The notes under the pieces are model-generated. The model was not told the DNA's origin. It did not search any database and saw nothing but the letters and a program-made list of their open reading frames with translations. The position numbers and the translations under genes were made by a program. DNA of 8,078 nucleotides, from contig MEWM01000033.1 of assembly GCA_001775355.1 (NCBI GenBank), positions 1 to 8,078 on the forward strand, given 5' to 3'. This DNA is from a candidate division Zixibacteria bacterium RBG_16_43_9 (lineage in GTDB: Bacteria; Zixibacteria; MSB-5A5; RBG-16-43-9). This document shows, in pieces, positions 1-5,112 of the stretch (positions within the stretch are counted from its first letter, which is position 1; each line of letters begins with the position of its first letter).

Positions 1-194
1 AGAACAACCCGGAGAACCCATCCTCTCCTAAAGTAAAATTGATTGCAGATCAGGAGGGGACCAAAGAGGTGCCTGAGATTCTTGACTTAAGCCAAGACTC
101 GTCTTCTTCAGCCGAGCCAGGCGCATCCAGGTCGATCCTGAGATGTATAGACCCCCAGAAGTATAATCTGGATCTTTCTCAATTCATTCTTTAA
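1..194 (+). CDS. C-terminal fragment of an unidentified protein
   Basis: The frame starting at base 3 is open to a TAA at 192-194, giving the last 63 residues of a gene that begins outside the window. The visible part is hydrophilic, rich in Ser, Pro, Glu and Asp in its first 40 residues (a linker-like stretch with a run of four serines), and ends in ILRCIDPQKYNLDLSQFIL. There is no membrane segment and I recognise no motif. Its stop lies 51 bases before the preferred start of epsI, on the same strand, so co-transcription is likely. By context it could belong to an exopolysaccharide or exosortase locus, but that is inference only. An exosortase itself is unlikely because those end in hydrophobic helices. 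The reading frame is well supported; the function is unknown. Confidence 0.6.
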   Translation, partial: NNPENPSSPKVKLIADQEGTKEVPEILDLSQDSSSSAEPGASRSILRCIDPQKYNLDLSQFIL

Positions 195-245
195 GGGTTG
201 ACTTTTGATTCCTCTTCTTTATATTCTCGAATAAAGGTAAATAGT

Positions 246-890
246 ATGAACTGGAGAAAAAAAGAATTCTGGATAACTTGCGGGTTTCTGATTATAACCC
301 TTATCCTGGTAAATCTGCTGCGCTATTCACGCGTAGAATCAAAAAAAATGCCCGGCTTTTCTCTCATCCCCATGCAATTCGGGAATTGGAGTGGCCAGGA
401 GTATTTTTTTCCTGATCAGACTTACGAGCTTTTGAAAGCAGATGCTTCAACCTTAAGGAGGTATACTGACCGAGAGGGGAAGGAGCTTTATCTATTCATC
501 TCCTATTTCAAAAGCCAGAAATACGGCTCCCAGATCCATTCTCCGAAAAACTGCCTGCCGGGAAGCGGCTGGAAGATTCTAAGCAGGGAAAAGACCAGGG
601 TTAAAGGCTCTACCGGGTCCAATCTTCTGGTAAACCGGCTTTTGATCTCGGACAATCGGTCCAAAGAGGTTATGTATTACTGGTTCCAGACCAGAAGCGG
701 ACTGGTGACGAGCGAGCTGGGCTTAAAGCTGGACCTGGTCATCAACTCGCTAAAAAGAGCACCCACAGATGCTGCTTTTATCCGCATAAATCTGCCTTTA
801 AACCAGATCTCAGAAAGAGAGGCGCTTTTTATAGTCGAGGATTTTCTGAAGGTTTTCCAGCCCAGGATAAAAGAGGCGCTTCCTTTTTAA
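246..890 (+). CDS. epsI: EpsI family exosortase-associated protein
   Basis: EpsI (DUF3485) proteins accompany or are fused to exosortases in exopolysaccharide and PEP-CTERM sorting loci; their exact biochemical role is unsettled. This 214-residue form has one N-terminal membrane helix (about residues 8-26) and then a domain outside the membrane. The family hallmark HSPKNCLPGSGW lies at 98-109, with the His and Cys that family members keep, followed by YYWFQTR (144-150) and the closing R-x3-D-x-A-x2-R block near 171-180. Length is normal for a stand-alone EpsI, so this is not the fused exosortase-EpsI form. I chose ATG 246 because AAAGG at 233-237 sits upstream at good spacing and the helix then begins at once. 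A TTG at 198 would add 16 residues but has no convincing ribosome site. The exosortase gene, if present, should lie to the left. Confidence 0.85.
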   Translation: MNWRKKEFWITCGFLIITLILVNLLRYSRVESKKMPGFSLIPMQFGNWSGQEYFFPDQTYELLKADASTLRRYTDREGKELYLFISYFKSQKYGSQIHSPKNCLPGSGWKILSREKTRVKGSTGSNLLVNRLLISDNRSKEVMYYWFQTRSGLVTSELGLKLDLVINSLKRAPTDAAFIRINLPLNQISEREALFIVEDFLKVFQPRIKEALPF

Positions 891-980
891 GTAAAGATTT
901 CAAATTAAAAGGGGAGACGTAAGAAGGAAGACAGGGAATAAATAATCGTTAATATAAAATTCTAAAGGGGAATAGTTTCT

Positions 981-1020
981 TCTCCCTCTCCTCCCAGGAG
1001 AGGGTGAGGTCACTTTTTTT
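981..1020 (+). terminator. hairpin plus T-run downstream of epsI
   Basis: CCCTCTCCT (984-992) and AGGAGAGGG (996-1004) form a perfect 9-bp stem with a CCC loop, extendable to about 979-1009 with one mismatch. A run of seven T follows at 1014-1020. It is 90 bases past the epsI stop and could end that transcript. The core also resembles GGAGAGGG-type dispersed intergenic palindromes, so it may be a repeat acting as a terminator. The rest of the 251-base gap (891-1141) shows no gene. A GATAAT at 1106-1111 could be a -10 box for the next gene, but it has no good -35 partner. Confidence 0.45.
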
Positions 1021-1130
1021 GTTTCTTATAGGACTGCCTGGTCAAATAAAGAATGAATTCAATCAAAATAAGAGTTCTGCAGGTTTATTATTAGCAAAAT
1101 CTTCCGATAATCTGAAATAGACATCTTTTA

Positions 1131-1136
1131 GAGGAG
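1131..1136 (+). promoter_or_regulatory. ribosome binding site of the PilZ-PilT gene
   Basis: GAGGAG ends 5 bases before the ATG at 1142. It fixes that start and therefore shows that the PilZ domain is part of the protein and not an upstream artefact. Confidence 0.8.
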
Positions 1137-1141
1137 TTTTT

Positions 1142-2575
1142 ATGAATAGTGGAAAAAGAGGCTCCAGAAGGATAAAGACCCATTTCGACTTTGATTTTAG
1201 AGTGCCGGACTCAACCAATACTGCTGTTTTTACCAATTCCAGGACCAAGGATATCTCCACTTCCGGCATGCAGTTTATCTCACCGTTTCCTTTAGCCATT
1301 GGCTCGAGCGTGGAGATCAAGCTACACCTGTCAAGAGCAACTCAACCTCTGAACATCATTGGCAAGGTAGCTTACATCTCACAGTGGGAGATGGAGCAAT
1401 ATAGTATCGGAGTGGCTTTCACTCAGCTTGAGCCAGAAGCCCAGGAGGCTTTAAAAAAGCAGATCGAAAGTATTGATATTTATCCTTTGCTGGAACAGAT
1501 GGTAAAAGAGCAGGCATCCGACCTGCACCTGACCGCGAATCATCCTCCTACTTTGAGGGTCGACCGGGAATTGAAAAACTGGGGCAATAAGTCCTTGTCT
1601 CCAGATGAAGCGAAAAGGTTGATTTATTCAGTTATGACCCCCCAGCAGATCAGTAGTTTCGAGAAGATAAAAGAGTCAAACTTCGCCTACTCCATTTCTG
1701 ATCTGGGAAGATGGAGGGTGAATGTGCATTTCCAGCAGGGAAATGTGGAATCAGCCTTTCGTCTGATCAAACCGCCTGACAAAAGCATTGCTGAACTGGG
1801 ACTACCTCATGTGGTAGAAGAGCTGGCCAGGTGCAATGATGGTTTAGTGGTGGTGTCCGGGCCGGCAGGAGTCGGGAAAAGCACTACCATAGCCGCAATG
1901 ATCGAACTGATAAACAAGGAATTCAGAAAAATAATTATCACCCTGGAAGACCCGATTGAATTTGTGCACCAGAGTAAAAAATCCTTAATTAAACAGAGAG
2001 AGATCGGGATCGATACTCATTCCTTCAAGCACGGTTTAAAGCACGTCTTGAGGCAGGATCCGAATGTGATTTTCATCGGAGAAGTCAGAGATCTGGAGAC
2101 AATGGTCACCGCCCTGACCGCAGCAGAAACCGGACACCTGGTTTTTACCACTTTGCATACCAGCGATGCACCTCAGACCGTCAACCGGATCCTGGGGATT
2201 TTTCCGCATGACCAGAGGCAGGGGGCGGCTCTGCAGCTTTCCTCCTGTTTAAAGGGAGTCATCTGCCAGAAGCTTCTTCCCAGGAGGGATAACCAGGGGC
2301 TGGTGCCGGTTACTGAGGTTTTGATCGGGACACCTGCGGTAAAGGGAACTATCAGACAGATGAAGATCGAACAGTTAGCCTCGTTAATCCAGACCGGGGC
2401 TCAGGATCAGATGCAGAGTATGGACAATTCGATTTTCAACTTCTATGAGAGGAAATTGATCTCCTATGAAACTGCAGCCAACTGGATTAAAGAAGGGGTG
2501 GTTATGAATGCTTTAATCGAGAAAAGAAGGCAGGAACAATTAAACTTTCAGAGAATGGCAGAAAAGGTGCGGTAA
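1142..2575 (+). CDS. PilZ-PilT fusion: c-di-GMP-binding type IV pilus ATPase
   Basis: A 477-residue protein with two modules. Residues about 5-107 are a PilZ domain with both c-di-GMP contact motifs: RxxxR (R6...R10) and DxSxxG (D37-I-S39-T-S-G42). Residues about 112-477 are a PilT-class hexameric secretion ATPase: ASDLHL (125-130), Walker A GPAGVGKST (240-248), Asp box LEDPIEF (268-274), Walker B DPNVIFIGEVRD (306-317) and His box HLVFTTLHT (332-340). PilT normally powers pilus retraction at the inner-membrane base, as in twitching. The segment matching the PilT retraction motif AIRNLIRE reads TIRQMKIE (403-410), so retraction should not be assumed. Canonical PilT is about 345-370 residues; the extra length here is the PilZ domain. 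No other pilus genes lie in the window. The gene has its own ribosome site and terminator, so it is probably monocistronic. The inference is direct control of the motor by c-di-GMP. It is not named pilT because orthology to a retraction motor is unproven. Confidence 0.9.
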   Translation: MNSGKRGSRRIKTHFDFDFRVPDSTNTAVFTNSRTKDISTSGMQFISPFPLAIGSSVEIKLHLSRATQPLNIIGKVAYISQWEMEQYSIGVAFTQLEPEAQEALKKQIESIDIYPLLEQMVKEQASDLHLTANHPPTLRVDRELKNWGNKSLSPDEAKRLIYSVMTPQQISSFEKIKESNFAYSISDLGRWRVNVHFQQGNVESAFRLIKPPDKSIAELGLPHVVEELARCNDGLVVVSGPAGVGKSTTIAAMIELINKEFRKIIITLEDPIEFVHQSKKSLIKQREIGIDTHSFKHGLKHVLRQDPNVIFIGEVRDLETMVTALTAAETGHLVFTTLHTSDAPQTVNRILGIFPHDQRQGAALQLSSCLKGVICQKLLPRRDNQGLVPVTEVLIGTPAVKGTIRQMKIEQLASLIQTGAQDQMQSMDNSIFNFYERKLISYETAANWIKEGVVMNALIEKRRQEQLNFQRMAEKVR

Positions 2576-2594
2576 GATTAAAGAAGGAGAAGCC

Positions 2595-2635
2595 AAAAGG
2601 AAGAGTTTTCTAAAAAGCTCTTCCTTTTTCTTTTT
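2595..2635 (+). terminator. intrinsic terminator of the PilZ-PilT gene
   Basis: AAAAGGAAGAG (2595-2605) pairs perfectly with CTCTTCCTTTT (2618-2628). Four further pairs inside (one of them G-T) leave a CTAA loop. The 3' arm runs into TTTTTCTTTTT (2625-2635). It starts 20 bases after the stop codon. Because the arm is A-rich on the 5' side it could act in both directions, but no opposing gene is close. Confidence 0.85.
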
Positions 2636-2683
2636 GTATTCGCTAATGCTTGGGCATCAGTATTTGCCTGAGTAAAAAATTAT

Positions 2684-2713
2684 GGGGACAGAACTGCGGC
2701 GGATTCTGCCCCC
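2684..2713. repeat. palindrome 1, GGGGACAGAA type
   Basis: GGGGACAGAA (2684-2693) pairs with TTCTGCCCCC (2704-2713) at 9 of 10 positions; the loop is CTGCGGCGGA. It is the first of four consecutive hairpins in the 2684-2865 spacer. The open frame across this array is made of repeat sequence and is not treated as a gene. Confidence 0.65.
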
Positions 2714-2731
2714 TGTATTAAAAAACGGTAG

Positions 2732-2755
2732 ACCCAACTTGCCCTCAAGTTGGGT
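2732..2755. repeat. palindrome 2, 10-bp perfect stem
   Basis: ACCCAACTTG (2732-2741) and CAAGTTGGGT (2746-2755) form a perfect stem with loop CCCT. Like the next hairpin it has a four-base loop and an arm ending in CTTG/CAAG, which suggests a common origin. Confidence 0.75.
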
Positions 2756-2761
2756 TTATAA

Positions 2762-2791
2762 TATCCCCACCTTGTGGGCAAGGTGGGGATA
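2762..2791. repeat. palindrome 3, 13-bp perfect stem
   Basis: TATCCCCACCTTG (2762-2774) and CAAGGTGGGGATA (2779-2791) form a perfect 13-bp stem with loop TGGG, only six bases after palindrome 2. Both share the C-rich arm and CTTG/CAAG closure, but the flanking arm sequence differs. Confidence 0.8.
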
Positions 2792-2809
2792 CCGATCAGT
2801 TGTTTTAGA

Positions 2810-2865
2810 TGTAGGGCATGGCTTTAGCCATGCGAAGAGAAGTAGCCCTGAAGGGTTGCCCTACA
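2810..2865. repeat. branched TGTAG...CTACA repeat element
   Basis: The outer arms TGTAGGGCA (2810-2818) and TGCCCTACA (2857-2865) are perfectly complementary. Inside are two smaller hairpins: GCATGGC/GCCATGC (2816-2822 with 2827-2833, loop TTTA) and CCC/GGG at 2846-2855 (loop TGAA). The GCA at 2816-2818 could join either the outer or the inner stem. The whole can fold as a three-way junction. The outer TGTAG/CTACA edges recur in other intergenic repeats of this window. Confidence 0.75.
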
Positions 2866-2884
2866 AAAAAATCAAAAATTTTCC

Positions 2885-2912
2885 TTGACAAAATAAATTG
2901 CCAGTGTATAAT
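2885..2912 (+). promoter_or_regulatory. near-ideal sigma70 promoter
   Basis: A perfect -35 box TTGACA (2885-2890) and a perfect -10 box TATAAT (2907-2912) are separated by 16 bases, with a TG just before the -10. Transcription would start near 2919. It is by far the best promoter in the window and points at the 24-codon ORF and then the ABC genes. Confidence 0.85.
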
Positions 2913-2936
2913 AATAAAAATTAAAGCCTTTATCTG

Positions 2937-2941
2937 GAGGT
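2937..2941 (+). promoter_or_regulatory. ribosome binding site of the 24-codon ORF
   Basis: GGAGG lies 7 bases before the GTG at 2949 and about 18 bases after the predicted transcript start. The adjacent GTGGACAGA (2940-2948) can pair with TCTGCCCAC (2990-2998) at 8 of 9 positions, so access to this site could be controlled by RNA folding. Confidence 0.65.
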
Positions 2942-2948
2942 GGACAGA

Positions 2949-3023
2949 GTGATAATTAGAATTAATACAAATCTTCGCACAGGGGATAGTCTGCCCACTT
3001 TTGAGGGTAAAAGGCTGAAATGA
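2949..3023 (+). CDS. 24-residue peptide, candidate leader peptide or small protein
   Basis: GTG 2949 opens a 24-codon frame ending in TGA at 3021-3023. The peptide begins MIIRINTNLR and ends with FEGKRLK. It is basic, has no membrane helix or signal peptide, and contains no run of one amino acid of the kind that marks classical amino-acid attenuators. I recognise no family. What supports it is its setting: a consensus promoter 36 bases upstream, a strong ribosome site at ideal spacing, and an intrinsic terminator 24 bases past the stop. The next gene is an ABC ATPase at 3106, so the arrangement matches leader-peptide attenuation of an ABC exporter; BmrB upstream of bmrCD in Bacillus subtilis is a known example of that logic. 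Alternatives: a free-standing small protein, a peptide exported by the neighbouring transporter, or a structured non-coding RNA with a chance ORF. Helices AGCCTTT/AAAGGCT (2925-2931 with 3010-3016) keep the RNA option open. Confidence 0.45.
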   Translation: MIIRINTNLRTGDSLPTFEGKRLK

Positions 3024-3047
3024 GATAGGCAAAAATTGAGTTAATTG

Positions 3048-3083
3048 AAACCGTGGCTTATCCAGAGTAGGTCACGGTTTTTT
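3048..3083 (+). terminator. intrinsic terminator between the small ORF and the ABC ATPase gene
   Basis: AAACCGTG (3048-3055) pairs with CACGGTTT (3073-3080). The stem continues inward through GCTTA/TAGGT with G-T pairs, to about 13-14 bp around a CCAGA loop. T3078-3083 forms the tail. With the promoter at 2885 it would end a transcript of about 165 nt. It ends 22 bases before the ABC ATPase start, so it either ends a separate small gene or acts as a conditional attenuator for the ABC operon. No second strong promoter is visible between it and 3106. Confidence 0.8.
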
Positions 3084-3105
3084 AATTTATGAACAGGATT
3101 TTAAT

Positions 3106-4119
3106 ATGAGTTACGCCATAGAAACTTTAGATTTAACCAGGACTTTCAAAAAGGGTAAAAAAAAGAATAATTCCAATTCGAAAAAGCCAGAGCTTATTAT
3201 GGCTCTGGATAAGGTCAACCTGACCATAAATCCAGGCGAGCTTTTCGGGGTATTGGGTCCGAATGGTGCCGGCAAGACCACTTTGATAAAAATTCTGTCA
3301 ACTCTTCTCCTGCCTACTTCAGGGATTGGTTTAGTAGACGGGATAGACGTGGCAAAATATCCGGAGAAAGTCAGGAAAAAGATCAATATGGTCTCAGGCG
3401 GAGAACATTCTGGTTACGGTATTCTGACTGTAAGGGAGAACCTGTGGATGTTCTCCCAGCTTTACGGAATGCAGACTAAGGTTGCCTTACAGAGAATAGA
3501 TGAGCTAATGAAGCTTTTAGGGATGCAGGAATATGCCCGGTTAAAGATTTCCAAGCTTTCCACCGGGATGAGGCAGAAGATGAACATCATCCGCGGATTT
3601 GTGTGTGATCCGCAGATACTGTTCTTGGACGAGCCGACTTTAGGCCTGGACGTGCAGATCTCCAGAGAGGTGAGGAAATTGATTAAATCCTGGGTAAAAG
3701 AAAAAAAGGAGAAGACAGTCCTTCTGACCACCCATTATATGGCTGAGGCAGATGAGCTTTGCGACCGGGTAGCGATTATCGATAACGGAAAGGTCTTAGC
3801 CTGCGACTCCCCTTCTAACCTGAAAACGTCGCTAAAGCAGGACGCTGTTTTTCATATCGAGGTCAACCTGATGCTGGATAATCTGGACCGCTTTAAAGTG
3901 GTACCGGGGGTCAAGAAATTCGCCTATGAGCACAAGCCCCATACTGGAAGAACTGATTTGAAATTCATCCTGGAAAACGACTCTTATATCTCCGCTGTAA
4001 CCGGGGAGATTAGCAACAACGGCTCAGAGATTTTAAGTTTATCCAAAGCTGAGCCGACTTTGGAGGATGTTTTTGTCTCCTTATGCGGTAAAGGATTAGA
4101 AGATGAAAACCGAGCTTAG
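3106..4119 (+). CDS. ABC-2 type exporter ATP-binding protein
   Basis: This cytoplasmic nucleotide-binding subunit (337 residues) is of the CcmA/NatA/DrrA class that pairs with ABC-2 permeases. Motifs: Walker A GPNGAGKTT (51-59), signature LSTGMRQK (151-158, in place of LSGGQ), Walker B ILFLDEP (171-177) with the catalytic Glu, D-loop GLD (180-182), and the switch His in TTH (208-210). The usual Q-loop glutamine is not evident: the segment reads MVSGGEHSGYGILTVREN (95-112), a pattern I associate with one branch of this family. A Lys/Asn-rich insert (about 16-28) precedes the first core strand. Residues about 240-325 form the C-terminal extension common in this class. AGGA at 3095-3098 gives a ribosome site 7 bases from ATG 3106. 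The end overlaps the next gene by 17 bases, so the two are translationally coupled. Substrate unknown. Confidence 0.9.
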   Translation: MSYAIETLDLTRTFKKGKKKNNSNSKKPELIMALDKVNLTINPGELFGVLGPNGAGKTTLIKILSTLLLPTSGIGLVDGIDVAKYPEKVRKKINMVSGGEHSGYGILTVRENLWMFSQLYGMQTKVALQRIDELMKLLGMQEYARLKISKLSTGMRQKMNIIRGFVCDPQILFLDEPTLGLDVQISREVRKLIKSWVKEKKEKTVLLTTHYMAEADELCDRVAIIDNGKVLACDSPSNLKTSLKQDAVFHIEVNLMLDNLDRFKVVPGVKKFAYEHKPHTGRTDLKFILENDSYISAVTGEISNNGSEILSLSKAEPTLEDVFVSLCGKGLEDENRA

Positions 4120-4921
4120 AACAAACCTTAAGGCGATCTTCGGTCGGGCGTATGTCAGATTAGTCGGAGCACACCGGGAGCCAAGCTGGCTTGCCTCAGA
4201 GGCGCTTCTGCCTTTGCTTTCCACTGCTTCATTTGTATACGTTTACAAGGCTTTGAAAGCTCCGGAAGAGTATACCGGTTTTGTGATTTTGGGCGGGGCG
4301 ATGACTGCTTACTGGATTAACGTCTTATGGTCAATGGCGGCCCAGTTCTACTGGGAAAAGGAGATGGGAAATTTAGAGCTTTATTTAGTTGCTCCGATTT
4401 CCAGAATGGCAATCCTCTTAGGAATGGCAACTGGTGGATTTTATCTGGCATCAACCAGAGCGGTCTTCGTCTTTGTGGTGGGAAGCTTGATCTTCAAAGT
4501 GAACTTTGTGGTAATAAGCCTGGGTAAATTAGCTTTGATATTTTTCTTGACCCAGGTGGCACTTTACGGTCTGGGTATGATTTTTTCCTCCCTGTTCATG
4601 CTTTTCGGCAGAGAAGCCTGGCATACCACTAATCTTTTCCAGGAGCCGATTTATCTTCTGTCCGGATTTTTTTTCCCCGTTAAGAGCTTGGGATTCACCA
4701 TTGGACTTTTGGCTTCTTTCATTCCTCTGACCTTAGGCTTAGATGGGATGAGGCAATTGGCTTTTAAGGGTGGAAAGGAGTCAGGACTATTGAATGTCAA
4801 TTTAGAAATAATAGCCCTGGTTATACTTTCGATATTTTTTCTTATTGCCGCGCACTATGCTCTAAAATATATGGAGAATATGGGTAAAAAGGAAGGCAGA
4901 TTGACTTTGAGGTGGCAATAA
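4103..4921 (+). CDS. ABC-2 type permease, first subunit
   Basis: A 272-residue inner-membrane protein with about six hydrophobic segments (roughly 31-50, 58-80, 103-130, 137-168, 183-210 and 235-255). Two features mark the ABC-2 family: the EKEMGNLELYLVAPIS block (85-100), matching the conserved amphipathic E-x-G-T-L-E...P motif after the second helix, and PIYLLSGFFFPV (182-193), matching the P...SG..FP turn near the fifth helix. The start ATG 4103 lies inside the ATPase gene and has AAAGGA at 4090-4095, 7 bases upstream, so the 17-base overlap is real and implies coupled synthesis with the ATPase. It probably forms the export pore as a homodimer, or as a heterodimer with the related permease at 6060. 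Direction is inferred to be export, as for the family. Substrate cannot be told from the sequence. Confidence 0.88.
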   Translation: MKTELRTNLKAIFGRAYVRLVGAHREPSWLASEALLPLLSTASFVYVYKALKAPEEYTGFVILGGAMTAYWINVLWSMAAQFYWEKEMGNLELYLVAPISRMAILLGMATGGFYLASTRAVFVFVVGSLIFKVNFVVISLGKLALIFFLTQVALYGLGMIFSSLFMLFGREAWHTTNLFQEPIYLLSGFFFPVKSLGFTIGLLASFIPLTLGLDGMRQLAFKGGKESGLLNVNLEIIALVILSIFFLIAAHYALKYMENMGKKEGRLTLRWQ

Positions 4922-4926
4922 TTTTT

Positions 4927-4960
4927 TTGGTAGGGGCAATTCATGAATTGCCCCTACCAA
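4927..4960. repeat. perfect 34-bp palindrome with no loop
   Basis: The left arm TTGGTAGGGGCAATTCA (4927-4943) is the exact reverse complement of 4944-4960. It starts six bases after the permease stop. The edges carry GTAG/CTAC like the element at 2810, while the core (GGGGCAATTCA) is unrelated to the other palindromes. It has no T-tail, so it is not a typical terminator, though it could protect mRNA ends. Confidence 0.9.
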
Positions 4961-4966
4961 TTGCCT

Positions 4967-4992
4967 GTAGCGTTGCCACTCCCGTGGCAACG
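4967..4992. repeat. GTAG-headed palindrome
   Basis: GTAG (4967-4970) is followed by the perfect 9-bp stem CGTTGCCAC (4971-4979) / GTGGCAACG (4984-4992) with loop TCCC. Confidence 0.75.
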
Positions 4993-4999
4993 AAGGAGT

Positions 5000-5023
5000 G
5001 TAGAGACGCATAGCATGCGTCTC
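5000..5023. repeat. GTAG-headed palindrome, GAGACGCAT type
   Basis: GTA at 5000-5002 (GTAG with 5003) leads into GAGACGCAT (5003-5011) / ATGCGTCTC (5015-5023), a perfect 9-bp stem with loop AGC. The GTAGAGACGC head resembles dispersed palindromes I know of from other bacterial genomes; that likeness is recalled, not searched. Confidence 0.7.
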
Positions 5024-5037
5024 CGGGAATAGAATAA

Positions 5038-5100
5038 TGGAGTGTAAACCTTTAGGTTTACCAAAAGAATGTGCAGGTAAAGCTTAAGGTTTACACTCCA
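5038..5100. repeat. long inverted repeat overlapping the apparent methyltransferase start
   Basis: TGGAGTGTAAACCTT (5038-5052) and AAGGTTTACACTCCA (5086-5100) are exact reverse complements (15 bp). The left arm can instead pair locally: GTAAACC (5044-5050) with GGTTTAC (5055-5061). A GTG at 5071 inside the loop opens the longest methyltransferase frame, but those codons are repeat sequence. The foldback lies 12 bases before the preferred ATG at 5113. Confidence 0.8.
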
Positions 5101-5112
5101 ATCCAGAACCTT

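Noticed and set aside
198..245. TTG start for epsI at 198
   Set aside because: It adds 16 polar residues before the membrane helix and lies four bases after the previous stop with no good ribosome site; ATG 246 has one.
1063..1320. 85-codon open frame on the - strand
   Set aside because: It is antisense to the well-supported PilZ domain, without a ribosome site or recognisable sequence.
2682..2888. 68-codon open frame on the + strand
   Set aside because: It runs through four palindromes, has no ribosome site, and its codons are dictated by the hairpin arms. Treated as repeat DNA.
2805..3032. 75-codon open frame on the - strand
   Set aside because: It lies antisense to the branched repeat, the strong promoter and the small ORF, has no ribosome site, and shows no family features.
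2919..3083. 6S RNA, SRP RNA or a known riboswitch class
   Set aside because: Length is near that of 6S RNA but the ends do not pair into one long rod, the SRP GGAAG loop is absent, and no riboswitch consensus I know could be matched by eye.
3111..3731. Two - strand open frames inside the ABC ATPase gene
   Set aside because: Both are shadows of the ATPase coding frame, whose motifs are unmistakable.
4927..5100. CRISPR-like array
   Set aside because: The repeats differ in sequence and length and lack regular spacers; each is its own palindrome.
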